Notes under the pieces: model-generated
The model's database searches: none
What the model saw: the letters and a program-made list of their open reading frames with translations, nothing else
What the model was told of the DNA's origin: nothing
In this document: in pieces, positions 24,660 through 37,252 of the stretch
Layout: each line of letters starts with the position of its first letter
How positions within the stretch are numbered: the stretch's first letter is position 1
Program-made: the position numbers and the translations under genes
Assembly (NCBI GenBank): GCA_030761205.1
Contig: JAULJL010000029.1
Span: 317,501-381,500 of the forward strand
Length of the DNA stretch: 64,000 nucleotides
Reading direction: 5' to 3'
Source: Fremontodendron californicum
Lineage: Eukaryota > Streptophyta > Magnoliopsida > Malvales > Malvaceae

Positions 24660-25502
24660 AGCACTAGTCTGTATTGAAAGGGTACTCAGTACTTCTCATA
24701 CCTCTGATTTGAAATGGAAATTCTTTCAAAAACTCTTAAAGCCAAGCCAACTTCTATTTTATTTCCCCAAATGTATGTCATGATGAAAGAGTCATGAATG
24801 GAATTTGATACACGTGAAGCCTAAACAATATGATGTATGGACATGTACAGTGGAAACATGCTGACTATACATGTAATAAATGCAATCACGATGCCACCAG
24901 GATGCAAGCCAAGAATAAACAAATCAACGCATGGATATATGGAATAAATGACCATGTATATTTCAGTGTATTTCCCAATGAATGATCATATACACTATGA
25001 ATGCAACACGATGTCAAATATGATGCATGTAAACAATGAATGATTGACACAGAGTATATACAAAGAAAATCATACTGACCATCTGTATCATGAATGCGAC
25101 CTAATGCTAACATGATTTAAGTAATAAGCAAATTAGTGCATACTTGTTTGTCATGAATACCATCTGAGGCTACCAAGATGCATGTATGGTAGTATGGTAT
25201 GACAAATAATTGATCGGATGCAAAATGCAAAGGGGACCATACCACGGAGGAAATAAGAACCGGAGGAACCTAATCATCAACATATCATAAATTTGAAGCA
25301 CAACCAATTAATTCCCAAATCAATGTTCACAATGGTATAAACCATGTTTACAAAATATGAGCAGTGATTAAAACTGCCTTTATAAGAACTTTATCTTTCC
25401 TAGCATCCTAAGGCTATAAGAGCTGGCTACTGAAAAAGTGAAATCCTATTACATCATATAAGACCGAAGTCCTTCCACATCATTACCGTAAATCTTCCAC
25501 TC
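24660..25502 (-). other. Spacer with degenerate repeats, copy B
   Basis: Matches 17442-18285. It separates the two gag-related ORFs and contains the same ATGATGCATGTAA-type repeats. No gene is seen. Confidence 0.5.
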
Positions 25503-26411
25503 CTAATTACCCTTTCCCAGTCCTCTATCAATCAGCGTCGTTGGATCCAACCACTTGGCATCTATAAGAGATTGCACTTTCCTTTTGACGGCTATACAGT
25601 CTTCAATGATGTGCTCAGTAATTTCGCAGTGATAATCGCATCTTGTATTTGGGTTATACCCCTCTTGATATGATGGGAACAGGGGTTTCAATGGCACACA
25701 GGCAACCATGTGATTTTGGACCAGTATAGGGAGAAGCTCTCAGTAGCTGATTGGAATGGGATCATACTGCTCTTGAGTCTTGTTCTTGGGTTGTTTATTA
25801 GTCACACATGGCCTAGGAGCTGGGGCACTTGATGGTGGCACTAAGGTTCGAACCGAAGTGCTTACATAGAAAGGTGGCGGAACAGCATGGTAAGGGTATG
25901 GATTTGGGCACGAGACCCTTAGAGGTTGTATATAGTTCAAGGTTCCTATCAGGGATGCTTGGTAAGGTACTTGATGAGGGAAGAAATACGAACTCTCAAT
26001 TGGTGGTGCTGGAGAGGGATTCAAGGATCCCGTAGTGATCATCCTAGTGGACAATTGGGCAATAGTAGGGTGAGGATACTGGTTTAGACCTAGGACCAAT
26101 TGCTGGGACTGTTTGGGATTTGAGGTTTCTATCCTTGGTATCAGGCACTTGAGTTTAATCATTTTCACGATTTTGTCCACAATTTCATTAGAATTGCAAC
26201 CTTTGTGGCATTGACAAGTGCAGGATCCAGCAAGGATTGTATGTTCTGGACCTGATGGTTTTGGTTGATTCGAAGGTGATGTAGAGCCCTGAGAAAGTTC
26301 CCCCTTACTTTTACCCATATCCTCAAACATTTTCATCATTTTGGCAAGCTTTTCTTTCACCTCCCGGATTTCATGCCCAAATTCCTCTTGGTTGCGTTCC
26401 AAAAACCCCAA
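25503..26411 (-). pseudogene. Upstream gag-related ORF, copy B
   Basis: One 303-codon frame (26411 to 25503) is interrupted by a single TGA at 25740-25742. The N-terminal helix (GHEIREVKEKLAKMMKMFED) is followed by a CTCQCHKGC cluster and a Pro/Tyr-rich spacer (PYQASLIGTLNY, PPPFYVSTSV). The C-terminal ELLPILVQNHMV...CDYHCEITEHIIEDC segment parallels the end of the downstream gag. The same TGA is present in copy A. Ogre-type elements are known for an extra ORF upstream of gag; equating this with it is inference. Confidence 0.6.
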
Positions 26412-26601
26412 TCATTCCTCCTATTCGTTCCTCATATCTCAAACCCCTTTCATGCAAATGAAAATGTCATGAGATCAAGAATACAATTATGAAGGTACAT
26501 GCTCTATTCTTATGTGCATAAATATACTGATGATTAATGCATAAACATATACAGAGAAATTATGATGACTATGTATGCTATGGATGCAACTAATGGCAAC
26601 A

Positions 26602-28056
26602 TGATGCATTTAAAAAATGAATAAATTGATGCACATATATATACAAATAATGATCATGCATGTCATAAACGTATTCTACAATGAATGACTATACATGGTA
26701 TGACTGTAACATGATGTCCATATGATACATGTAAAGAATTCATAAATTTACACAAGGATATAAATAAAGAAAGACCATGTATATCACAAATGTATTCTAC
26801 AATGAATGACCATGCATGTTAAGACTGTAACCTGATGTCCATATGATACATGTAAAGAATAAATGAATTAACACAAAGGTATATACAATGACCAATGATT
26901 TCATGAAATTGGTGGGACCAAATTTTGATGATTCAAAAATCTCACTATGCAAAATTTGCCTCCAAATTTAATCTATGATTTTTTTGAAACATGTTTCCTA
27001 AAAAAAAAACATGTTATTATTATTTTTCTTAAAAGAATTTCGAAATAGTGGATCCTACTATGGTACAATATGAAAATGTTCATGTAGCACTATCGGTCTA
27101 TAAAATCATCAAATAAGATTATTATCACCATCCGTTTATTGCAAGAAAATGAGATCAACAATACAACCATAAATGTACATGCTCTATTCACACATACATG
27201 AAATGTGCAAAATGCAAAATGCTTGAAAAAGGATTTTTATTTTCAATTTCAAAAAGTTGGTGAAAACTTGCCCCCACAGCATCCAACCATTTAGGCATCA
27301 CAAAGCCTTTGGGGCGGGTTATCACATTTATTACGGGCGATGTACGTTCATCGTTGCCCGATCTACAACCCTTATTCATAGTGTAAAATAGGTAACAAAA
27401 GATTTAAAAATGTCCCTCCATGTGTTCCTATCTTCGGTATTTAACGAAAATCCGGCATGGCTTCGCCTAAGTTCACTATGTGAAGTGAATCAGTTCTAAA
27501 GGCCCCGAATTGCTCCTCACTGTCGCCTGTGAAGGCTAGTAAGGCACCCTAATCAAAGCGGGTTCAATTCGTTAGAGTATATTTTCCTAAGCCCATATGG
27601 AGGATCATCACGAAGGCATTAGGTACTTTATACTCCGAAAGTGTTTCACTAGCCTATACGGAGGATCATCACGAAGGCGTAGTTACTTTACTCCTCCTTA
27701 AAAGGACAAAACCCGAGTAGAGAGTTCATATTATGCAAATGCAAATGTAGTGTGTGCGGAGGAACAAAACAAACCTTTCAACACCTACTCTATAATCCTT
27801 ACCCTAGATAACCCAATAATTCATTAAAACAAAGATCAAGATTAGTGTAACGCATTAACCAACAAGCATACTATTCAACATTAAATAACTAGAGAACAAT
27901 AATAAAATGCATGCGCACGAGTATGACTATATTCAAAAACATTTTATTATTTTCAAAATTCTCCTTATTTTAAAAAATATGGGAATTAAAAATAAATACC
28001 AAAAAAACCGAGACATTGATAACACAGGACTAATTCTAGGCCTGACTCTCTAATAT
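26602..28056 (-). other. Untranslated leader of the Tat/Ogre-like element
   Basis: Single-copy region between the PBS and the duplicated module. It includes degenerate CATGTATATCAC-type repeats to ~26900 and a duplicated ~20-bp motif around GGAGGATCATCACGAAGGC (near 27600 and 27662). No gene is supported. Confidence 0.5.
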
Positions 28057-28074
28057 TCCCTAGTGGAGTCGCCA
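28057..28074 (-). other. Primer-binding site (tRNA-Arg type)
   Basis: The minus strand reads TGGCGACTCCACTAGGGA, three bases downstream of the LTR end at 28078. This is the PBS seen in Tat/Ogre gypsy elements. Confidence 0.75.
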
Positions 28075-28077
28075 AGC

Positions 28078-31000
28078 TGTCGCAACCTAAAAAATAACAA
28101 GTCTCATCGCGAGACTTTATATTCTTTAAGCGTGATATTGGAAAGCAGAGGAAAAGAAGACTTAATTCCTCTTGAAATAAAATGAGGGTTCGAAAACAAC
28201 CTCGAAAAAGACATGGAGTTGCCACCAATCTTTTTTGGCTAGGTATGATCGGCCACCTATTAAAACCGGTTTGTAAAATATTTTAAAATTAATTAAAATA
28301 TTTTTTAAAACCAATTTTAAGTATGTGTTTTAAACCAGAGAAGATCAAAGAAAGTGGGTTCGGGACTCGGTTACGTGCGGGGAAGGATTAGCACCCCTAC
28401 AACGCCCGTATAAAACGGTACCTTATTAATAGTGTGTTATCTCAAGTCTTGGTAAAAAGTCAGTTTTAAATTTGGTATTTCAAATTAATTCCCAATTTAA
28501 AGTAAAACAATTCCATTTTTAATTGAAAGTGATCCGAAATTTATCATTTCAAAATTTTCCTATATTCCCCGACAAAATCGGCAAAATATAGAAATTTTTA
28601 TTTATTTGGAAAAAATTTCGAATCATTCTCGTTTTTTGAAAGAAAGATATTCCTTTATTAATGATAATTGATGATATCCTCTCCAGCAAACCTGGTAGAG
28701 AACTCATGAGTTATTTTAACTCGGGAATATCTTTATTTTATTTGAAATCATTATCTTTTTCAAAATATTTTAAAAAACATGAACATGAATATATGTGACA
28801 TAATAAAGATGATATAACAAAGTCTAGATAACATAATGAAACCTAAATGAAATGATAAAATTTAAATTGCATAACATATTCTAAATGAAATGAAATATCC
28901 TAAGTATCATGAAATATTTTAAGTGAAATGAAATGACCTAGGTAAAATGATATATTCTAAATGAAATAAAATGATTTAAATAACATGGTATATTTTAAAT
29001 AATATAATCTATATGACATGGAATATAATCTAAGTAACATGAAATGATATGAAACATAAAATAATTTTATCATGGAATATGCACGAAAATAAAATAATGT
29101 ATGAATATAATATATTCTAAATGATGTGACAAAAATAAATGACTAAATAAAAAGTATAGGATAGCTTGAAATACTCAAAACCATATAACAAGCAATATAA
29201 CATCATAAAATATAAATCAAAATAATAACCATACCATAGAAATTATCATAGCAAAAATCACATATTAAATAAAATGCATGAATATGGAAAATGCAATGCA
29301 TGAAAATATATTTTTTTCCTTTAAATAAGGAAATACGTATACCGAAAAAGATATCCGGCTATCTTAGGAAAATATGTCAAATTAAAATTTCTAAAACACA
29401 AAAAAAAAAAAAAACTTTGTGATTTGTTGAAAACAATTTTGAAAATCCTTGGATGAAAATGAACCCTAGCCGAACCCCCCTTTTAAATGGCTCTAATTTC
29501 CTAAGTTTGAAAACCCGGACTTGACCACCCTTGACCCGAGCTTTATAAAATAATTTTTTAAGTTTAAAATGGTCTAGAAACAAGCCCAAGACAATAGCTA
29601 AATTTCCTAATCAGCCCCCTCTAAGTAACTTAGCCAAAACAGAAAGATGATTTTCCCTCAAATTTAAATCTGACTCTACTATCTAGTTTTAAAACACGAT
29701 TTATTAAACTATTTTTAGAATTTCAAACAAATCTAAAAAAAAAAACTGGAGACTCTAAAACTGTAAAAATACACGGGAACAAATTGGCTTAATTTTATGA
29801 TTAAATATAACTTCCCAGAAAAATCGGGAAAGTTCGAGTACTGGTGAAAAACTGTTTTGCCAAAACACATTTTTTTTGCCTTTGATAAAATCATTTAAAA
29901 ATCAAAGTAAAAATGTTGGAGACTCTCTTAAGGACCTACAAACATTAGTTAGAACTTTTAAAACTTTAGACAAAAATTGACTATATAAAAAAAATCACAA
30001 AGGTAGAATAATCAATTTGACAACTCTTTAATTTTTCACAAGTATGCTCAAATGAGCATGACTTTGAGCCATTGATTGGCCTAAGTCACAAATCAAGTGG
30101 TATGACATGATATGCATGAACATTCAGTAAATGAAATGTATGAAATGCATGATTTAAAACCTAAATAGTATGGAATGCATGGCAATACAAAATAATCTAA
30201 TGCCTAGCATGAGTTTGCATGGTAATAAATGTAATCCTAACCTAAGTATGCATGAGATGCATAATAATGCAAATGAGACTTAGACCTAAAGTGACATGAA
30301 ATACATGGCAATAGAAAGTGACCTAAGACCTAAATAGCATAGCAAATGCATGGAAATATCAATATGATTCTAGACTTTATATGCATGGGAATATGTATGG
30401 CAATATCAATATGATTCTAGACCTTAAATGTCATGAGAATGCATGAAAATATCAAGAACATATAGTGATCAATAAACCTAATATTAATGCATGAACAAAC
30501 AACAACTAATACACAATCTTATGGCATAGTAATGCAACGCATTGGTACCTAAACATACTGCAAATGCACACACAATGCAAGGATTACATGAAGAGGCCGA
30601 ATGGCCATCAAACAAACTAGTGGAATCCTATCTAGCCAATAACATAAACACATGGAAAACCAATTCAAGATACACAATATTATGACATGAAATGCAAACC
30701 TATCAACTAAACAAAATGAAAATACACACTCAAAGCAAAAAGGGTCATGTTGGCCGAATGATCCTCAAATCATATGGTATAATACTAGCTAGCAAATAAC
30801 ACAAACACATGGTAGCAAACATGATAATAATGCAAACATAATGACTAATATATCTCATGAACATATCAATAACAATATAACAAACACATGGCATGATCTA
30901 AATATGTAAATATAAATGGAAACATACTAAGCAAGTTAACACATAAAAAATGCAAACATGGTAATTTCTACATAGCATGGCCGAATGGCCTTATGACTTT

Positions 31001-32940
31001 AGCAAGGTATTTCCTCAAACACATAGCATGGTATATTGTTAAACTACCACAATCAAGCTATCCTACCACAAATCAAGCTAATCTAACACAAGAAAGCTAA
31101 CCTACCACAACAAATCACATGAATAAAATCAAAAAAAAAAAAAAATCATCTAAAAACAAGAGAACCAATCAGCCATGGTAGAAAACAAGGATGAAAGCTT
31201 GTTGTTTTTTATTTTTTTTCTTTAAAAACAAAGTGAAAGCTCCTTAGAAACAAGTTTATTTCATAAAAGGGAAGAAAAATGACAATCAAAACAACAAAAT
31301 CATGTCAACAAAGTATGAAAAAAACCATGAAAAAGCATAGCTACCTTGCTCTAGCTTTCTAAATCAAGAAAAAACAAGCTAAAACCCTTCTTTTCCTTCT
31401 CCTTTTTTCTCCTCTCCTCTCCTTTTTTTTTCTCTCTTTTTCTCCTTAGCGACTGCCTCTTTTCCAACCTCTAAACCTTGTGAAAAAACTGCTCAGCCCC
31501 CTTCCCATATGCCTTGGTCGAATGGCCTTCCTTCTAGAAAGAATGTGGTTATTTTTTTCTCATCCAATGGCTATCACTCAAGATGCCTTCTATGTAAAAA
31601 TTCCACCATTAGATTAGAATAATCAGCCCCTAAAAATATGATGTCATGGAGATGATGTCATAAATAGGATGATAAATATGACATCATCCCTCTCCAACCA
31701 TTGGTCCATGTGTCACAATTTCAAAGGCTTGATCAAGAAAAATAACTACCTTCCTCTTCACTTTTGACGCTTTGATCTAAAATCTCAGCAACATTCTTCT
31801 CCATTATGGGTTTGGCTGATTTCCCTTTTAAAAATCCAGCCTAATCTCCAATCTTTTAAAGGCCTTTTTAACCTTTTTGACCCTCAAATCAAAATAAATA
31901 GGAAACGGACTCCAAATTCAAATTTTATTTTTTCAATACATTAAAAATAATAAAAAATTGAATTTTGGAAGTTTTCAAAATTTTGCTAGTCCATTTGCTA
32001 TTTTTTGGATTTTTTCTTCAAAAACTGCCCTTTTGTGCACCCGAACTTTCACCATTTTTAAACGATCTCTGAATCGAGATTTTTCTTAACCAATATCTTA
32101 TAAATAATTAAAAAGTGTGATCTGGAAGTTTTCAGAATTTTTGGAGCTCATTTGCTATTTTTTCGGGATTTATCTGCTTGAATTTCTACATAGTGGGCCC
32201 GAGATTTGGCCATTTTGCAAACGAAATCCGAATCCATATTTTATTTTGGCAATCTCTTCAAAATAAATTAAGAATGAGATCTGCGAATTTTCAAAATTTT
32301 TGGAGCTCATTTGGTAATTTTTTGGGATTTATCTCTTTGAATTTCTACATAGTGGACACAGGATTTGGCCATTTTGTAAACGAACTCCGAATCCGGATTT
32401 TCTTTCGCCAATCTCTTCGAAATGATTTAAGAATGAGACCTGAAAATGTTCAGAATTTTTGGAGCTCATTTGCTATTTTTCCCAAATTTTCCATTTTTGC
32501 CTTTTTGCCTTCGAAGCCCGGTTTTACTCAAAACATGTCCGATTTTTAGATTTTCTTTTTTTGGGCCTTTTTCACATATTGAATTGGAGCTGATCCGAAA
32601 ACACCCAATTTTTACGATCAAATTCCCTTCTGTTTTGATTTTTCTCATTTTTTCGTTTTTCCACCAATCGACTCTTTTCTCGGAATTTCTTCAAACTGAG
32701 CCTTAGGCTATCCTTGTTTAATCACTCCTCATCTATTAGGGGCTTTAGTCTTATCGAATCGGGCAATTTTTGCAATTTTCCACAATTTTACCGAAATCCA
32801 CTAAAAACCCTAATTCTCGTTTTCCTTCTGAATTGATTTTTCTTTCAATTTTTCTTCCAAGTAGCTTATCCATTACCAGTACTCAGTGCTTATCTTTCAT
32901 TTGGAACCTTCAATTTCGACCAATTTGACCGTTTAAACCC
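28078..32940 (-). repeat. 5' LTR of the Tat/Ogre-like element, 5'-truncated
   Basis: The plus strand begins TGTCGCAACC, and 31465-32940 matches 1-1493. The region 28230-28430 contains the conserved block with GCACGTAACCGAGTC and CGGGCGTTGTAGGGGTGC on the minus strand, familiar from large gypsy LTRs. The match to the 3' LTR ends at ~32940, so about 350 bp including the minus-strand TGTAGACACC start are missing. Low-complexity AAATGAAATGAT-type and CATGAAATGCATGG-type repeats occupy ~28770-29300 and ~30090-30480. No coding sequence. Confidence 0.75.
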
Positions 32941-33600
32941 TAAAAATCAATATCTAATTTTTTAAAAAAATATAAAAATATTATATTTTTAAAAATTAAT
33001 ATCTATTTTTTAATTTAAAAAATTATAAAATTAAAATATTTAACTAAAATTATTTTAAAATATAAAATATTTTAAAATTATTTCTTAAACTATTTATAAT
33101 ATTTGAATTTTTTAAAAACAGTTATTTTTAAATATTATAAAAAATAAAATATGAAATTAAATTAAATTTTTGAAGCTTTTAATTCTTTTAAAAAATATAT
33201 TTATTAAAAATTACAAAAATTACATTTTTTTAAAAATATTTATTAAACTTTTTTCTTTTCTTTTTTTCTTTCCTTTCTTTAAGTTACTACATGTGGCATC
33301 ATAATGGGGTGCCACATGTCATCATTATGTTTTTTAAAATAATTTTATTTTTAAAATTAAAATAATAATTTTTATGTTAATACATGTGGTATTATTATAT
33401 GGTGTTACGTGTCAAGTTTTCATTAGATACAAAAACCATGTCACCAATATATAATGGTGTTACAGATAGGTACTATAATAGCACACAAAGTGAAACTTTA
33501 AGTATCAAAATATACATTTTTAAAATACATGTATTACATTGACAAATTTTATAAACTTCAAGGATCATTCATGACATTATCTATTTCTCACTAAGAAAAA
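32941..33600. other. AT-rich intergenic sequence
   Basis: Very AT-rich sequence to ~33280, then ACATGTGGCATCATAATG and its near-inverse (~33290-33330) and similar short CATGTGGTAT/GTGTTACGTG motifs to ~33450. No gene seen. Confidence 0.5.
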
Positions 33601-33610
33601 AAATGACCTT

Positions 33611-34226
33611 ATCACGTGGCAAGGTCAAGGAAATTAGCAATCCCCCTCAAAATGAGGGGATTACTTTTATATATTGTAATAAAATAATTAAAATACGATA
33701 CAACACGAAAAATAACATGAATATGATACTAATAGACGAATGTGTCAAAATATATATAAAATAAATTATTAACGTGTCAAAATTTATAATATCTTGAATA
33801 CCATTATGACATAAAAACTAATACGAACACGATGACACGTGACAAAAAAATTGGGAGCTATTTGAATAGTATTAATTTGACCTGACAATTTTGAACATAA
33901 CATGATTATATGACACGAACACAATATTGAAAAAAATAATTAAAACACGATACGAAAAATAACATGAACACGACACGAATACACGAACATGTCAAAATCT
34001 ACATAAAATGAATTATTAACATGTCAAAATTTATATAAATATACAATACTTTTAAAACGATCATGACACACAAAAAATAATATGAACATAACACAAATAC
34101 ACAATTTTTTTCTTTTTTCTTCTTTTTCTTTTTTTTTCATTAAAATTAAAAAAAAAAATTGCCACTGGCAAGGCCAATTAAAGCAATCCCCTCAATTGAG
34201 GGGATTGCTTTTATATATCTTACTAT
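33611..34226. repeat. Pair of palindrome-bearing direct repeats around a dispersed repeat
   Basis: Two ~65-bp blocks (33611-33680 and ~34158-34226) each hold GGCAAGG, a hairpin made of AATCCCC..GGGGATT, and CTTTTATATAT. Between them lie two tandem copies of a dispersed CACGACACGAATACACGAA-type repeat (~33680-33860 and 33940-34110). The second hairpin is a perfect 32-bp palindrome (34180-34211). It may be a small LTR-like or TRIM-like element; nothing coding. Confidence 0.45.
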
Positions 34227-35592
34227 AAAACTTTCTCGGCTTCTAGGATCATAATTTTTTTTTTATTTTAAATATATACTACTTGTGTTTTTTTTTTTTT
34301 AAAGTTAAAATATAAGGATCGAAAAAATATTTATTTTTTAAAAAGTGTTCATGCATCCGATTGGACAAATTCAGATTAAGTTTAGATCGGCATAGATATA
34401 TTATCAATATAACACATACTTGTCAAAGTCCAGTTTGACCCAACTATTTGAGTCTTAAATTTTTATCAAAATCGTGTAAATAATAAATGACACAACCTAA
34501 ACCCATCCAAATAAACTTTTTTCTACAAAATATAAATATTATATTTTTATCTAATTTTTAATATTTTCCTTTATCAATATTTAAAAATCGATGGCTTAGT
34601 ATATTATATTTTCTAATGTATACACTAAAAATATATTTTTTATATAAAATAAATTATATAATATATAAACATACAAAAATAATATATTATATAACTAATG
34701 GTCGAATTTAACTGGATTTAGACCTTAAATGTTGGAATCAAGATCCAACTCATTTTCAAACGATCTCAAAATTTTGTCCAAACACGTTTAATAAACTTAA
34801 TATTTATGTCCAAACTCTCATAAATATCAAACGGGACTTTAGGTTTGGAGATGTAACCCAATCCTTTGATAACTCTAATCTTTTCTCAAAATTTTCAATT
34901 ATTCAAAATAATAATATATTTAATAAAATATATAAAAAATAATAGATGAAAAAGGATTTAAATATTTTAATTTGAAACATATATATTTTTTATTTTTATT
35001 TATTATCTTTTTTTTCAAACAAAACATCATTGGTTATTTTTATTCAATTATTTTTACTGCAATAAAGATAATTGAGAAACAAATAAAAACATTAAAAAAA
35101 ATGAAAAAAGATAAGACGAAAGAAAAAGATAAGAAAATTAATAATGAGAAAAAAGAAAAAAAAGTAAAAAGATAAAAATTTAAAAAAAAAAAAAAGAAAA
35201 AATCATGGTAGAATTGGGAGAAAAAGGCATTCTCATAGTACCCCTCCCCTTCCCTTCCCTTCCCTTCCCTTTTTTCATAATATTCATGTGGTTTCGGTTA
35301 TTCTCTCTCTTCATTATATTTGTTTTTTCTTGTTCTCCGTTCTTCTCATCTCTTTTACTTTTTGGCTCCAGTGTATTTTTTTCTCTCTCTATTCATTTTT
35401 TATTTTCTTTCTCTACCAAAAATACCCTCAACAATTCATAAAATTATTTTTCCATCTTTGACTGGTATCATTCATATATGTGTGTAGTTGTGAACAGTGT
35501 TTTCTGTAACTCATTTTATATTATAGTAAGATACTCGCCATCTATTCTATTCATCTCTTTTTTCTTCTTTTTTGTCGTTTCTTTCTTTGACC
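34227..35592. other. AT-rich intergenic sequence with simple repeats
   Basis: Contains a (TTCCC)n run near 35240-35272, a lysine-coding A-rich stretch at 35060-35200 and degenerate repeat sequence (34320-34860). No credible gene. Confidence 0.5.
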
Positions 35593-36110
35593 TACCTAGA
35601 CCTGTCCAAGGGCCAAGCTACCCGCCCAAGCCCAAAAGCTCGCTCGATATTTGGGAAGGCTTGGACAAAAATATTAAGCCTGAAAAATGGGTTTGGGCAA
35701 AAAAAAAAAGGCTCGTTTAAAAAATGAGTTGGGCCTTGGCTCCAACATTCAAGGTCCAAACGGATCGGTTTGGTCCATTTTATAATTAAATAATATTTTA
35801 TTTTTATATATATTATGTAATTTATGTCATATAAAAAATATATATATATAATATTATAATGTAAACATTAAAAAATATATTAAATGAACTTAATAAAAGA
35901 AAATATATAAAATTATTAAAAATTAAATAAAAAATAACATGTTTTTATAATTTTTTTTTTTAGAAAAAAAATAATATGGGCGGGCCTAAATATGCTTGGG
36001 CTATCCAATTACAAATATGAACGGGTTTGAACAAAATTTTAGGCCCATATTTTAGGCTGGATCAGGCTTGAACAACATAGGCTCGATCCATGAACACCTC
36101 TAAACCTACC
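35593..36110. repeat. Dispersed GC-rich-ended repeat (GACCTGTCCA...TTCATGGATCGAG family)
   Basis: Left end GACCTGTCCAAGGGCC and right end TCGATCCATGAACACCTC flank an AT-rich core. Related ends occur at 55517-55770, 57725-58020 and 62567-62896, so this is a non-autonomous dispersed family with roughly inverted ends. Class unknown. Confidence 0.5.
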
Positions 36111-36240
36111 CTCATCTCTTCAATTTTTTTTTTTTTTTCCTTTGTACATGAAATCTCAAGACTATATTTGACAAATAAAAAAATTACTTCTTTGTCCTTA
36201 AAAGGACACATGTCATACAAGTAAGGGCTCTTGTAGCCAA

Positions 36241-36278
36241 TATTATATATATGTTAGATAGATTAAATATGAATTTTT
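36241..36278. repeat. 34-bp direct repeat left of the GAG-only element
   Basis: ATATATATGTTAGATAG followed by ATTAAATATGAATTTTT is repeated at 39257-39290 on the other side of the element. The pre-insertion site was probably a tandem pair of this unit, with TTTTT (36274-36278 and 39252-39256) as the 5-bp target duplication. Confidence 0.6.
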
Positions 36279-36728
36279 TGTTAAAGTCAACAACTCCTCT
36301 AGAATTCTCTCATCTAGAATTCTCTCCAAACTTTATTATTTCTCTAGGTTTTTCTAAAATTTTCTTAGTCTTCTTTCTAGAGTTCTCTCTAGATTTTTTA
36401 TTGTTCTTTCTCTAGAATATTAAACCAACACACTAGAACATTCTAGGTTGGTTTAGTAACCAACATAGAAAGCTATAAATAGGGTGGGATGTAAGTTGTT
36501 AGATGAAGAGATGTGAGTAGAGAGAAAAAGGAAGAAAAAGATATGAGTGAAAGAGTGAAGTTGTGAGTGCATATTAAAAGAGTGTGTCTAGTGTATATTT
36601 GGTCTTTTCTCATATTAATAAAAGAGTTGTTTTTCGGAAGTTACTGTAGCATCCCGAGATAAAGTTACTGTAGCAAATCGGTACTATAGCACAAAACTAC
36701 AATCGGTATCGAATGTCAAAAATCAACA
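36279..36728 (+). repeat. 5' LTR of the GAG-only element
   Basis: 450 bp with TG..CA ends, a TATA box (TATAAATA, 36474-36481) and an AATAAAAGAG signal near 36618. It is preceded by TTTTT, matching the 3' flank. Confidence 0.9.
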
Positions 36729-36731
36729 AAT

Positions 36732-36743
36732 TGGTATCAGAGC
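36732..36743 (+). other. Primer-binding site (initiator Met tRNA type)
   Basis: TGGTATCAGAGC starts three bases after the LTR, the standard copia PBS. Downstream, parts of it are repeated in degenerate ~33-bp units (GTATCAGAGTTGGACGA) to ~36870, and GTGAAAAGGGCTACCTAC is duplicated near 37025 and 37074. Confidence 0.85.
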
Positions 36744-37252
36744 TAGACGATCCTAAGGACCGGAGTATCAGAGTTGGACGATCTTGAGGACCAGAGTATC
36801 AGAGTTGGACGACCAGAACGAGACGATCCAGAGGACCAGCGTAAAGAGCGGTATGATCCAGAGGATTGGAATATCAGATCAGGATGGTCAGGGATCGTAG
36901 TATGCTCATCGGAGAAAATACAAGAAGCCAGAAGTTTCTTGAAATCAGATGATCGAGAATTGTAATAGATCGAGTCGCGGAAAGGGCTATCTGAAGTAGT
37001 GTGAGAGCCATCACGAGAACAGGTGAAAAGGGCTACCTACTTGGAGTAGAGTGAGAGCCGTCACAAGAAGAAGTGAAAAGGGCTACCTACTATCAGAGTG
37101 AAAGCTACCGCGAGAAGACAGAGCTAGACGGTCAGGGACCAGAGTACGCATATCGAAGAAAGACAGTCTGGGACTGTGAAGATTATTGGTCTGGGACCAA
37201 GACGATCAGGGATAGTAGTTCGTGAGGATATAGAGACTGACAGAATACAACC

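Larger units (their letters stand above)
1..32940 (-). mobile_element. Tat/Ogre-like Ty3/gypsy element, pol-less, internally duplicated
   Basis: On the minus strand the order is 5' LTR (28078-32940), primer-binding site, leader, gag-like module, a second gag-like module, polypurine tract and 3' LTR (1840 to beyond the left edge). The LTR begins TGTAGACACC on the minus strand, the PBS reads TGGCGACTCCACTAGGGA (tRNA-Arg type) and the PPT is AAAGAGGGGCAAC. These are features I associate with Tat/Ogre gypsy elements. The LTR is about 5.2 kb, inferred by lining up 1-1493 with 31465-32940. No protease, RT, RNase H or integrase is present in either internal copy, so the element is non-autonomous. 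It hosts a nested Athila-like element at 5768-16195. Family placement is by signature sequences only. Confidence 0.75.

Noticed and set aside
35060..35175. Lysine-rich ORF
   Set aside because: Low-complexity AAAAG/GAAAAA sequence only.
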